DNA of 38,640 nt, from the NCBI GenBank assembly GCA_028713285.1, contig JAQTOP010000025.1:1-38640 (forward strand). The letters run 5' to 3'. The DNA is from Terrimicrobiaceae bacterium. Lineage in GTDB: Bacteria; Verrucomicrobiota; Verrucomicrobiia; Chthoniobacterales; JAATET01. Positions 17,643 through 26,467 of this stretch are shown here, in pieces (within the stretch, counting starts at the first letter, position 1; each line of letters starts with the position of its first letter). The position numbers and the translations under genes are program-made. The notes beneath the pieces were generated by a model. The model saw only the letters and a list, made by a program, of their open reading frames with translations. It ran no database searches and was not told where the DNA came from.

Positions 17643-18920
17643 ATGGCCCGCCCGACCCTTCACACCCGCCGCAAATTCCTGCGCACGTCGATCCTCGGCG
17701 GCGCCGTCGCCTGGACGCTCCCCGCCTTCATCGACCGCACGTTCGCCGCCCTCGACGCAGGCGCGGCCGGTTCGCTCGTGCAGACCGCCACGGGCAGGGA
17801 CGGCCCGATCCTCGTCATCCTCCAGCTCTCCGGCGGCAATGACGGATTGAACACCGTCATCCCCTACGCGGACGACGCCTATCATCGCGCACGGCCAAGG
17901 ATCGGCGTGCCGGAGAAGTCCGTGCTGCGGCTCTGCGACCACGCCGGCCTGCATCCCCGCCTGCCGAAGTTCGCGCAACTTTACGGCGAAGGCCACGCGA
18001 CCGTCCTGCAAGGCGTCGGCTACCCGAATCCCAACCGCTCGCACTTTCGCTCGATGGAAATCTGGCAGACGGCGAGCGACGCCGACCGCGTCGAGCCGCA
18101 CGGGTGGCTCGGCCGCTATTTCGATAATTGCTGCAAGGGCCAGGATCCCGCCGTGGGCATAAGCCTCGGCGCGCAGATGCCGCAGGCGTTCTCCGCCGCC
18201 GAACCCATGGGCATCGCCCTTGAAAACCCCGGCCGCTTTCGCTTCGCGGAGGGCTCGGAGGTGATGCGGGACGCCCCCGCGGAATCGTCGAACGACGGCG
18301 GCTCGATCGGCGCGCTTGCGGGCGGCACGACTTCCGACCTCGACGCGTTTCACTACATCGAGCGCGTCGCGCTGGACGCGCAGGTCGCCTCGGATCGCAT
18401 CTCGGAGATCGTGCGCCGCCACCCCGCCGCCGGCAATTATCCCCACTCGCGCCTCGGGCAGGATCTGCAGCTCGTCTCGCAACTCATCGCGGGCGGCATG
18501 CCGACCCGCGTTTATTACGTGAGCATCGGCGGCTTCGACACGCACGCGAACCAGGCGGGCGTGCATGAACAATTGCTCGGCCAGCTCGACGACGCGCTCG
18601 CCGCCTTCACCGCCGACCTGCGCACGCAGGGAAATTTCGACCGGGTGCTGCTGCTCACGTTCAGCGAGTTCGGACGCCGCGTTCAGGAAAACGGCGGCGG
18701 CGGCACCGACCACGGCACGGCCGCTCCCATGTTCCTGCTCGGCGGCGGCGTCCGTCCCGGCCTCGCGGGCTCCGCGCCCAGCCTCACCGACCTCGACGCG
18801 GGCGACCTCAAGCACACCGTCGATTTTCGCAGCGTCTATGCCACGCTCCTCGAGAAATGGCTGCGCGTGCCGGGCGACAAGGTGCTGGGCCGGAAGTTCC
18901 CGACCCTCGGCTTTATTTGA
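17643..18920 (+). CDS. DUF1501 family protein with Tat signal
   Basis: This 425-residue protein begins with a twin-arginine signal (TRRKFLRTS at residues 8-16, a hydrophobic stretch, cleavage near AFA-AL), so it is probably exported folded. The DUF1501 body has the motifs LSGGNDGLNTVIPY, LHPRLPKFAQLY, PNPNRSHFRSMEIWQT and VYYVSIGGFDTHANQ, and GTDHGTAAPMFLLGG near the end. The fold resembles the alkaline phosphatase/sulfatase superfamily. Its partner is the DUF1800 protein immediately upstream. The 3' end overlaps the convergent gene at 18913 by eight bases. Confidence 0.92.
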   Translation: MARPTLHTRRKFLRTSILGGAVAWTLPAFIDRTFAALDAGAAGSLVQTATGRDGPILVILQLSGGNDGLNTVIPYADDAYHRARPRIGVPEKSVLRLCDHAGLHPRLPKFAQLYGEGHATVLQGVGYPNPNRSHFRSMEIWQTASDADRVEPHGWLGRYFDNCCKGQDPAVGISLGAQMPQAFSAAEPMGIALENPGRFRFAEGSEVMRDAPAESSNDGGSIGALAGGTTSDLDAFHYIERVALDAQVASDRISEIVRRHPAAGNYPHSRLGQDLQLVSQLIAGGMPTRVYYVSIGGFDTHANQAGVHEQLLGQLDDALAAFTADLRTQGNFDRVLLLTFSEFGRRVQENGGGGTDHGTAAPMFLLGGGVRPGLAGSAPSLTDLDAGDLKHTVDFRSVYATLLEKWLRVPGDKVLGRKFPTLGFI

Positions 18921-19932
18921 ACCCGCGCGGAATCAGCGCGAGCAGCGGCAGCAGGGGCGCCACCGAGAGCGGAATCACGATGCGGAATTGTTGATAGAGC
19001 GCCATCGCCAAAAGCAGCCACCCGCAGGCTGCGGCGAGCGCGGCGAGCATGCGATTCATCCGGCTTTGCCGCCACCATGGCAGGGAGGCGACAAGCAACA
19101 CGCCGAAACCCGACCACGCCGGCGGAGCCTCCGCGTCGGCAAGATTGTCGCGCAATGCCGCGAGCCCGATGGCGCCGCCTCCGCCCGCGATCTCCACGGC
19201 AATCAATCGATCTCGAAAGAGATTGCTGAGATCCGCGACGATTTCGCCCCGCTCGCTCTGCTCCGTGCGAACCAGGAGCCGGTCGAGACTGATCCGCTCG
19301 ACGAAGCGCGCCGCAAGCGAATTGACCGCGGAGCGGCCCGCCACGTTCACCGGCGCGACGATCATCCCCCCGCGAATCATTCCCGGAACCTTCCCGCTCA
19401 GGGTCGGCCCGCGATCGACATCGAGCAACAACTGCAACGCGCTGGACGGAACGGCGCGGTCCGCGCTTCTGCCGATCACCAGCACGCCGGGCCCGGACGG
19501 CGCGGCGCATCCCACGGAATGGCCCGGCGGCACGGCAGCCGGGATGACAGGCAGCCGCGGCACGCCGGGAGCGATTGTTATGTCCGGCAAAACGATGCCA
19601 CCCGCATTGGCGGTAAATACGACCGGCAACTTCGCATCGCCCAGCTTCGACGTTAACAAGGGCATGCCGTCTCCGCTCGCGATGGGATCCAGGAATGCGA
19701 TGCCCTTCGGCGCGAAGCGGAGCACCGCCCGCAGCACGAGTGCGGCGTCCAGGGCGCCAATGCCTCGTTCCGCAGTCGCGGGAACTTCGACGGCCGCGAT
19801 GGTCTCCGGGTTCGACGGCAGCCCCGAAGCGCCGAGCCACGCCCTGCCCGGCGAGCCGAATGGACCGCCCTCGAACCACGCGGCGGCCGCTGCGATGACC
19901 GCGAACAGGAGAGCCCACAGCCTGCGCCTCAT
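18913..19932 (-). CDS. Membrane protein, possible stand-alone CHASE2-like sensor domain
   Basis: This 339-residue protein has one N-terminal transmembrane segment (residues about 5-20), a long probably periplasmic domain (about 25-265), and two or three C-terminal transmembrane helices (about 270-335). The layout, and the segment LDAALVLRAVLRFAPKGIAFLDPI, recall CHASE2 sensor domains, which normally precede a kinase or cyclase, but no output domain is present. The CHASE2 assignment is tentative. Its ATG overlaps the recN stop (ATGA), so it is translationally coupled to recN. The 3' end overlaps the convergent DUF1501 gene. Confidence 0.75.
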   Translation of the reverse strand: MRRRLWALLFAVIAAAAAWFEGGPFGSPGRAWLGASGLPSNPETIAAVEVPATAERGIGALDAALVLRAVLRFAPKGIAFLDPIASGDGMPLLTSKLGDAKLPVVFTANAGGIVLPDITIAPGVPRLPVIPAAVPPGHSVGCAAPSGPGVLVIGRSADRAVPSSALQLLLDVDRGPTLSGKVPGMIRGGMIVAPVNVAGRSAVNSLAARFVERISLDRLLVRTEQSERGEIVADLSNLFRDRLIAVEIAGGGGAIGLAALRDNLADAEAPPAWSGFGVLLVASLPWWRQSRMNRMLAALAAACGWLLLAMALYQQFRIVIPLSVAPLLPLLALIPRGFK

Positions 19933-21584
19933 GCGCCGAGCAATTCGCGCGCGTGAGCCAGCGCGGCTCCTCCGGCGCGATTCCCGAGCATTCGCGCGAT
20001 TTCCTCCTGCCGCTCCCGCGCGGACACGGCGGCCAGCGCGGAGATCGTGCGTCCGGCGATCACGGACTTGCTCACGACGAAGTGCGCGGTCGCGAGTGAG
20101 GCGACCTGCGGAAGATGCGTGATGCAGAGCACCTGCCGGCGCGCGCCAATTTCCCGCATCTTCGCGCCGACCGCATGCGAGACTTCGCCGCCGACGTTCG
20201 CGTCGATTTCGTCGAAGACGAGCACGGGCACTTCGTCCTGCGTGGCCAGGGCGGTCTTGAGCGCGAGCATCACGCGCGAAATCTCGCCGCTCGACGCGAT
20301 GGAGCGCAGCGGCTGGGCGGGCTCGCCGGGGTTCGGCGCGAAGACGAACTCGACGGCCTCAAGCCCATCCGGCGCGGGCTCGCCGGAATCGAGACGAATA
20401 TCAAATCCCGCCTTGAGGAATCCCAGGTCGCCGAGATGCCCGCGCACAATGGCGGCCAGCTTCGGTGCGGCGGCGGCGCGCAATTTCGACAGCTTCGCGC
20501 CCGCGGCGAGCGCGCGCGATTTTGCGGCGGCAATCTCCGCCTCGAGATCCGCACCCCGCGCCGCCTGCGCGCGCAGGGCGGCCAGGCGCGCGGCGCTCTC
20601 GTCGCCAAAGGAGATCACCTCCGCGAGCGAGCGGCCGTATTTTCGCTTGAGCGTTTGCAGCAGATCGAGGCGGCTCTCGGCGGCGGCGAGCGATTGCGGG
20701 TCGGCGTCAATATGGTCGCCGTAGGTCGCGAGGGCGCGTGCGAAGTCACCGATGTCGTCCGCGAGCGCGGTGTGGCGCGCGGCGAGTTCCGCCTGCGACG
20801 GGTCGAGCCGCGCGATTTCGCGAATGAGGCGCGCGACCTCCGCCATGCGGCTCTCGATGGAATCCTCGGCCTCGCTGATCGCCTGCGCCGCGCCGGCGGC
20901 GAGTTCCTTGAGCCGATGGGCATTCGCGCCGGTTTGCTGGCGGGCGACGAGCGCATCCTCCTCATCGGCGGTGAGCGCCGCCGCCTCGATCTCGGCGGTC
21001 TGGTGCGCAAGCAGGTCGATCTCGCGCTCGCGCGCCTGGCCCGCGGCGTCGCTCTCCGCCTGCTCGCGTTCGAGCGCGAGCCATTGCGCGCGGGCCTCTC
21101 GATAGTCGGCGAGCGGTTTCCCCGCGCCGCCGAAGGCATCGAGCAGCCGCGTCTGCGCCTCGCGGGCGAAGAGCGACTGGTGGTCGTGCGGGCCATGAAG
21201 GTCAATGAGCCGGTCGCCGATCTGGCGCAGCAACGCGAGCGTGGCGGGCGAGCCGTTTACAAACTGCCGCCCCGCGCCGCCGGCGGAAATCACGCGCTTG
21301 AGCAGGAGCTGGCCTTCCTCGCAGGGCTCTACGCCGGCTTCGACGAGGAGTTCGTGAATCGCCGAGCCATCCCGGAGCTGGGCGATGGCCTCGACGACAC
21401 ATTCGGTTTCGCCCGAGCGAATCGCGGTCCGGTCCGCGCGCTCGCCCAGCAGGAGCTTGAGCCCTCCGATGAGGATCGATTTGCCCGCGCCGGTCTCGCC
21501 GGTGATCGCCACGAAGCCGGCGGGAATGTCCCAGGAGAGGGATTCCACCAGCGCGAAATTGCGGATGCGGAGTGAGGCGAGCAT
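19929..21584 (-). CDS. recN: DNA repair protein RecN
   Basis: This 551-residue SMC-like ATPase acts in recombinational repair of double-strand breaks. The N-terminus MLASLRIRNFALVESL and Walker A GETGAGKS (residues 29-36) are typical, followed by LKLLLGERAD. The middle is a long Ala/Glu/Arg-rich coiled coil (about 160-370). The signature SSGEISRVMLALK and Walker B VLVFDEIDANVGGEV lie near residues 430-465, followed by LCITHLPQVAS. The length matches the family. The ATG at 21584 starts exactly at the conserved N-terminus. It is divergent from the MBL gene at 21624, and its stop overlaps the start of the CHASE2-like gene. Confidence 0.96.
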   Translation of the reverse strand: MLASLRIRNFALVESLSWDIPAGFVAITGETGAGKSILIGGLKLLLGERADRTAIRSGETECVVEAIAQLRDGSAIHELLVEAGVEPCEEGQLLLKRVISAGGAGRQFVNGSPATLALLRQIGDRLIDLHGPHDHQSLFAREAQTRLLDAFGGAGKPLADYREARAQWLALEREQAESDAAGQAREREIDLLAHQTAEIEAAALTADEEDALVARQQTGANAHRLKELAAGAAQAISEAEDSIESRMAEVARLIREIARLDPSQAELAARHTALADDIGDFARALATYGDHIDADPQSLAAAESRLDLLQTLKRKYGRSLAEVISFGDESAARLAALRAQAARGADLEAEIAAAKSRALAAGAKLSKLRAAAAPKLAAIVRGHLGDLGFLKAGFDIRLDSGEPAPDGLEAVEFVFAPNPGEPAQPLRSIASSGEISRVMLALKTALATQDEVPVLVFDEIDANVGGEVSHAVGAKMREIGARRQVLCITHLPQVASLATAHFVVSKSVIAGRTISALAAVSARERQEEIARMLGNRAGGAALAHARELLGA

Positions 21585-21623
21585 TGCGGCGGCGGCGGGG
21601 AATATGACAGCTTCGCCCGCGAA

Positions 21624-22421
21624 ATGAAAGTCGGGGCGGAACTGGAAATCACCTTCCTTGGCACGGGCACCTCGCAGGGCGTGCCGATGATCGCCTGCGA
21701 CTGCGCGGTGTGCCATTCGTCGGATCCGCGCGACACGCGCCTGCGCACCGCGGCGCGGGTGCGCACGCCGAAGGCCGAGTTCGTCATCGACACGCCGCCG
21801 GACTTCCGCACGCAGGCATTGCGCGAGAACCTCCGCCGCATCGACGCCGTGCTCTACACCCACGCCCACACCGATCACGTCATGGGCTTCGACGACCTGC
21901 GCCGCTTTTGCGAAACGCAGGACATGGAAATGCCGATCCACGCGACGCCCGCGGTAATCGCCGAAATGCGCCGGATTTTTTCGTTCGCTTTCGATGGAAG
22001 CGGAGTCGCGTTTCGCAATTTCATCCGCCCGCACGTTCACGAAATCACCGGACCGTTCGCCCTCGGCGACCTCGACGTCACATCCGTCCAATTGCCCCAC
22101 GGCCGCTTCAGCACGACCGGCTACATATTTTCAAAAGACCGGCGCCCGCTGCTTGCCTACTTCACCGACTGCAATGCCGTGCCGCAGGCGGCGCGCGAGG
22201 CGGCGCGCGGCGTCGAGGTGCTCGTGATCGACGCCCTGCGTCCCCACCCGCACCCGACCCATCTGAGCGTGTCGGAGGCGATCGAAGCCGCTCGCGGAAT
22301 GCAGGCGAAGCGCACGTTTTTTACGCACATGGGCCACGACCTGGGGCATGCGCAAACGGAGGCCGGCCTGCCGGATGGCGTGCGGCTCGCCTACGACGGG
22401 CTGCGGGTGAGCGTGTCATGA
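21624..22421 (+). CDS. PhnP-like metallo-beta-lactamase phosphodiesterase
   Basis: This 265-residue cytoplasmic hydrolase has the core ITFLGTGTSQGVP, a possible zinc-binding CDCAVC segment, and the metal motif THAHTDHVMGFDDL. Further metal-binding histidines appear in PHGRFSTTGY and THMGHDLGH. Relatives are cyclic phosphodiesterases (PhnP) and tRNase Z-like enzymes; the substrate here is unknown. It opens the long plus-strand operon: its stop TGA overlaps the next gene's ATG. Only 39 bases separate it from the divergent recN start, so the two promoters must be compact. Confidence 0.92.
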   Translation: MKVGAELEITFLGTGTSQGVPMIACDCAVCHSSDPRDTRLRTAARVRTPKAEFVIDTPPDFRTQALRENLRRIDAVLYTHAHTDHVMGFDDLRRFCETQDMEMPIHATPAVIAEMRRIFSFAFDGSGVAFRNFIRPHVHEITGPFALGDLDVTSVQLPHGRFSTTGYIFSKDRRPLLAYFTDCNAVPQAAREAARGVEVLVIDALRPHPHPTHLSVSEAIEAARGMQAKRTFFTHMGHDLGHAQTEAGLPDGVRLAYDGLRVSVS

Positions 22422-24019
22422 ATCGCCTGGCCGCGATTGCGGCGTGGTTGTTCGCACTGCTCGCATGCGCGCCGGCGGCCGAGCCCTCGCGCGAAGCCGC
22501 CGCAACCATCGTGCTCTACAAGCGCGACGATGCCGCCTCCCGCGCGCTGGCGGACTACTATGCCGAAAAGCGCGGCATCCCGTCCTCCCAGCTCCTGGGC
22601 CTGCCGTGCAGCGGCGCGGAGGAAATCGGTCGCGACGAATTCCTCGTGACCATCGAGGCTCCGTTGCGCGCGGCGTTCACGAAACTCGGCTGGTGGCAGA
22701 TCGCGAGGGACGCGGAGGGAAGACGGTTTGTCGCCTCCGCCAGCATGCGTTTCGTCGCCGTGATGCGCGGCGTGCCCTTGAAAATCCGGCCCGATTCCAT
22801 CCCGGCGCCCGTGGATACTTCCAGGGAAATCGAACCGGGCAGCCCGATGGAAATGCTGCGGCAGCACAACGAAGCCTCCGTGGATTCGGAGCTCTCCGCC
22901 TTGTTCGCACAGGCCGACGAACTCGCAGGCCCCATTGGGAACCCGTATTTTCACCGGTTCGCGCCCATTCTCGACGTGCCGCCCTCACAGGCTCCGCTGC
23001 TCGTCTGCCGCCTCGACGGACCGAGCGACGCCATTGTGCGCCGGATGATCGACGACTCGCTCGCCGCCGAGAAGCGGGGGCTGTGGGGCTGGGCCTACCT
23101 CGATGCGCGCAATATCCGTTCCGGCCCCTACGCGGTGGGCGACGACTGGATCACGGCGGCCGGGGCAACGATGCGCCGCCACGGCATACCGGTCATCGTC
23201 GATGATGCGCCGGAAACACTGCCGGAAGGCTTCCCCATGACGGATGCCGCCGTCTATTACGGCTGGTATACCGCGGAGGTCGATGGGCCTTTTGCGCGCG
23301 AGAATTTCCATTTTCTCCCCGGCGCCATCGCGGTGCATCTGCACTCCTTCAGCGCCCACACCCTCCGCGACCCGAAGATCGCCTGGGCCGCGCCATTGCT
23401 GGCGCGAGGAGCCGCCGCGACGATGGGAAATGTCTATGAACCGTATCTGGAACTGACTGTGCATTTCGACGTGCTCGAGGATCGGCTGCTCAATGGATTC
23501 ACGCTCGCGGAGGCGGCCTACGCCGGCTATCGCGGACTCTCGTGGATGGGGATCGTGGTCGGCGACCCGCTCTACCGACCGTATGCGAGCTGGTCTTCGA
23601 TGGAACCCGCGGGGGAACCGTCGAATATCTGGCAGCGCTACCGCGCCGCCGTGCTTGCGGCGGGAGGCGATCCCGTGGCCGCGGCCGATGCGCTGCGCAC
23701 ACTCGCCGCGCAAACGAAAAAATCGATGCCGCTCGAGGGGCTTGGCCAGGCGCAGGCGGCGGCCGGGGATTTCGCCGCCGCGCTGGCCACGCTCGACGAC
23801 GCCGCGGCGATGGAAAAAACGTCCGCCATCCGCTTCCGCATCGCGCTGGAGCAAATCGAGATTCTTCGCAGGACCGGACGCGTCGAGGATGCGCTCGCAA
23901 AAGTTTCCGCGGCGCTCGGAGTTTTCAAGTCCGGGGAGGCGCAGATCGTCCTCGGCCGCATCGTCCTCGCCCTCAAACCGCCGCCTCCTCCGGCGCCGCC
24001 CATTCCCAAACAGCCGTGA
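22418..24019 (+). CDS. TIGR03790 family exported protein
   Basis: This 533-residue protein has a signal peptide (residues 1-20); LLAC at 14-17 could be a lipobox, but ordinary cleavage after AAA is also possible. The core, about residues 25-390, matches the TIGR03790 pattern: ADYYAEKRGIPSSQLL, VAVMRGVPLKI, VCRLDGPSDAIVRRMID, GWAYLDARN, YYGWYTAEVDGPF, PGAIAVHLHSFSA and GATMGNVYEPYL-like segments, plus GDPLYRPYA. The last 130 residues look like TPR helices. From memory of the family description, it occurs only in species with exosortase, its role being unknown. It overlaps the MBL gene by four bases (ATGA) and the DUF2851 gene by four (GTGA), implying tight co-expression. An accessory role in PEP-CTERM surface sorting is inferred. 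Confidence 0.87.
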   Translation: MNRLAAIAAWLFALLACAPAAEPSREAAATIVLYKRDDAASRALADYYAEKRGIPSSQLLGLPCSGAEEIGRDEFLVTIEAPLRAAFTKLGWWQIARDAEGRRFVASASMRFVAVMRGVPLKIRPDSIPAPVDTSREIEPGSPMEMLRQHNEASVDSELSALFAQADELAGPIGNPYFHRFAPILDVPPSQAPLLVCRLDGPSDAIVRRMIDDSLAAEKRGLWGWAYLDARNIRSGPYAVGDDWITAAGATMRRHGIPVIVDDAPETLPEGFPMTDAAVYYGWYTAEVDGPFARENFHFLPGAIAVHLHSFSAHTLRDPKIAWAAPLLARGAAATMGNVYEPYLELTVHFDVLEDRLLNGFTLAEAAYAGYRGLSWMGIVVGDPLYRPYASWSSMEPAGEPSNIWQRYRAAVLAAGGDPVAAADALRTLAAQTKKSMPLEGLGQAQAAAGDFAAALATLDDAAAMEKTSAIRFRIALEQIEILRRTGRVEDALAKVSAALGVFKSGEAQIVLGRIVLALKPPPPPAPPIPKQP

Positions 24020-25380
24020 GCCTCGCCGCGCTGGATGCCTATCGAAGGGCGCTCTCCGCGGGTGGCGGATCGGTGCGCGAACCGGACGCGGCGTTCGCCG
24101 ACGCGGGCGAGCTCGCCCTGCAGGCTCGCTGGTTCGCTGGGGAGTTTGGCCGCGATTGGCTGACCGTCGATGGGAAGCCGGCGCGCATCGAGGATTTTGG
24201 ACGGTGGAACCATGAATCCGGCCCCGATTTCATCGACGCGCGCATCCGGCTCGGCCGCGCGGAGCGGCGGGGCTCCATCGAACTCGATCTCGACGCGCGC
24301 GATTGGGAACGCCACGGACACGCGACGAACCCCGCCTTTCGCGAAACGGTCGCGCACGTTTTCGTCCATCGGCCGGCGCAACAATTCTTCACCCGCACCT
24401 GCGACCACCGCGAGGTGCCTCAAATCCACCTCGCGCCGGGCGCGCACACACCCGCGTTCGCGCCGCCCTCGCACGAGCCGATCACGCTGGACGGGACGAA
24501 TGCCATGGCGCTCGTCGAAGCGGCGGCCCGGCACCGACTCGATCTCAAGGCCGCCGCGCTTCGTCGATCCGCGGCGGTGCGCGGCGAGGACGAGGCGTGG
24601 TTCGCGGCGCTCGCCGTCGCCCTCGGTTACAAGCGGAACCAGACCCCGCTGTTGCTGCTCGCGCAACGGATCGGCCTCGGAGCGGCCGCCCGGCCCGCCG
24701 GCGAGAGCCTGCTCTTCGGCGTGGCCGGATTCATGGATTTTCCGGAGCCTCCCGCCTCCGACCACGACGCGCGGGCGTATCTGCGGCGGCTGTGGGAAGG
24801 CTGGTGGGCCGAGCGCGCCCGCCGCGAGCGATGGATTCTCAACTGCAGGGCGTGGCGGTTCGCCGGCTCGCGCCCCGCGAATCACCCGCACCGGCGCGTC
24901 GCCACATTGGCGGCCATCGCGTCCGGTTGGAAACCCATCCGCGCGGCCCTGGCCGGCTCGCAGCGTGCCGGATTCGTCGCGGCGCTCGAGGCGCTGGATC
25001 ATCCCTTCTGGGCGACGCGCTTCAGCCTCCAGTCTGCGCGGCTGGCTCGCCCGCAGGCGCTGCTCGGCGACGAGCGGATCCGCGACATCCTGCTCAATAT
25101 CCATTACCCGCTCGCGGTCGAACGCGACGATTCCGCGTGGAGTGGCTTCCTTTTGGAACACGGACCCACGCCCGCGGCCATCATGCGCTCGGCGGCCGGG
25201 CGATTCTTTGGCGGCGCGCTGGGTCGCGCTCTGCAGCTTGCGGTGACTCAGCAGGGGTTGCTGCAAATCCAGCGGGACCATCTCGCGGCGGCGGAACCGC
25301 AGGCGTTTCTCGCGGCTCTGCGCGCGATTCCTTTTCCCCCCGCAAGCGAATGCTCGACGCCGCTCCCGCCCGACCGCTAA
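24016..25380 (+). CDS. DUF2851 family protein
   Basis: This 454-residue cytoplasmic protein matches DUF2851, known mainly from Bacteroidetes and PVC bacteria and of unknown function. Its N-terminal region carries FGRWNHESGPDFIDARI, then GSIELDLDARDWERHGHATNP and ETVAHVFVH, corresponding to the family's usual GDIEIH...DWxxHxHxxDPxY...VILHV. This acidic spacing resembles a PD-(D/E)xK nuclease core, which is only a suggestion. The C-terminal half is helical. GTG at 24016 is the chosen start because it gives the usual four-base overlap with the preceding gene and opens into SLAALDAYRR. Confidence 0.85.
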   Translation: MSLAALDAYRRALSAGGGSVREPDAAFADAGELALQARWFAGEFGRDWLTVDGKPARIEDFGRWNHESGPDFIDARIRLGRAERRGSIELDLDARDWERHGHATNPAFRETVAHVFVHRPAQQFFTRTCDHREVPQIHLAPGAHTPAFAPPSHEPITLDGTNAMALVEAAARHRLDLKAAALRRSAAVRGEDEAWFAALAVALGYKRNQTPLLLLAQRIGLGAAARPAGESLLFGVAGFMDFPEPPASDHDARAYLRRLWEGWWAERARRERWILNCRAWRFAGSRPANHPHRRVATLAAIASGWKPIRAALAGSQRAGFVAALEALDHPFWATRFSLQSARLARPQALLGDERIRDILLNIHYPLAVERDDSAWSGFLLEHGPTPAAIMRSAAGRFFGGALGRALQLAVTQQGLLQIQRDHLAAAEPQAFLAALRAIPFPPASECSTPLPPDR

Positions 25381-25401
25381 ATCATCCTGCTCCCCTCCAC
25401 C

Positions 25402-26463
25402 ATGACGCTGAACGAACTCTGCGAGGCCACCGTCCAGGCGGGCGCATCGGATTTGCTGCTGCACGAAGGCGAACCGCTTGCCCTGCGCATCACCGGAGGC
25501 ATCGCGCGCATCGACGCGACGCCTGTTCCAGCGGATGTTTTCGACGCGCTGTGGGCCGCCTGCGGCGCCGGCCCGGAGGCGCGCGATTTCGACACCGCCT
25601 ACGTCTCCGGGCGGGGCGAACGCTTTCGCGTGAATTTGTTTCGCCACCTCGGCCGCCGGGGCGCGGTGCTCCGCCACATTCGCGCCGAGATGCCCGATCT
25701 CGACGACCTCGGCGTGCCCGCGCCGATGCTGCGCGAGTGGGTCGCGCGGCAAAGCGGCATCATTCTCGTGACGGGTCCCGCCGGCTCGGGCAAATCGACG
25801 ACGCTCGCGGCCTGCCTCAACCACATCAACGAATCCTCCTCCCGCCACGTCGTCACCATCGAGGATCCCATCGAGTTCGTCTTTCGCGACAACGCGAGCA
25901 TTTTCACGCAGCGCGAGGTGGGCATCGACACGGCGTCCTTTGCCGACGGCCTCCATCAGGCGCTCCGCCAGGCGCCGGACGTGCTCTTCATCGGCGAAAT
26001 CCGCGACCCCGACTCGGCGGTGACGACCATTCGCGCCTCGGAAACCGGACACCTCGTGCTGGCGACGATCCATGGCGCGGACACGGCCGACGCCCTCGAA
26101 CGCATGTCGCAGCTCCTGCCCGAGAGCGAGCGCGGGATGCTTGCGCGGGTCTTTGCCTCGCAGCTTATCGGCGTCCTTGCGCAACGCCTGCTGCCGTGCA
26201 TCACGGCCGGCTTCGCGCTCGCCGCGGAGTATTTCGTAAACGTCGGCGCGGCCCGCACCTACATCGAGGAAAGCCGCGCCAGCGACCTGCGCGATTTTAT
26301 CGATCGCGCGCCGGCCGAGGCCGCAATGAGCATGTTGCAAAGCGTCGCCGGCCTGTGCCGGGCCGGGATCGTAAGCGAAAGCGTCGCCCTCGCGACGGTG
26401 GACAAGCCCGGCGAGCTTTCCCGCGCGCTGCGCGGCATCACCAGCCTCACCTCACGCCGATAG
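25402..26463 (+). CDS. PilT/PilU-type ATPase, divergent paralogue
   Basis: This 353-residue cytoplasmic hexameric ATPase belongs to the type IV pilus retraction family. Walker A is GPAGSGKST at residues 125-133; the Asp box is HVVTIEDPIEFVF; Walker B is LFIGEIRD; the His box is GHLVLATIHGADTADA. The C-terminal AIRNLI motif of PilT appears only as AARTYIEE. With the weaker His box, this suggests a PilU-like or specialised role. It lies four bases upstream of a more canonical PilT gene, a layout like the pilT-pilU pairs of other bacteria but in the reverse order. No pilus structural gene is in the window. Confidence 0.9.
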   Translation: MTLNELCEATVQAGASDLLLHEGEPLALRITGGIARIDATPVPADVFDALWAACGAGPEARDFDTAYVSGRGERFRVNLFRHLGRRGAVLRHIRAEMPDLDDLGVPAPMLREWVARQSGIILVTGPAGSGKSTTLAACLNHINESSSRHVVTIEDPIEFVFRDNASIFTQREVGIDTASFADGLHQALRQAPDVLFIGEIRDPDSAVTTIRASETGHLVLATIHGADTADALERMSQLLPESERGMLARVFASQLIGVLAQRLLPCITAGFALAAEYFVNVGAARTYIEESRASDLRDFIDRAPAEAAMSMLQSVAGLCRAGIVSESVALATVDKPGELSRALRGITSLTSRR

Positions 26464-26467
26464 ACCC

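Noticed and set aside
23638-26340. Open frame of 900 codons on the minus strand
   Set aside because: It runs antisense through TIGR03790, DUF2851 and the first PilT gene, has no domain pattern, and shows the Arg/Ala/Gly bias of shadow frames.
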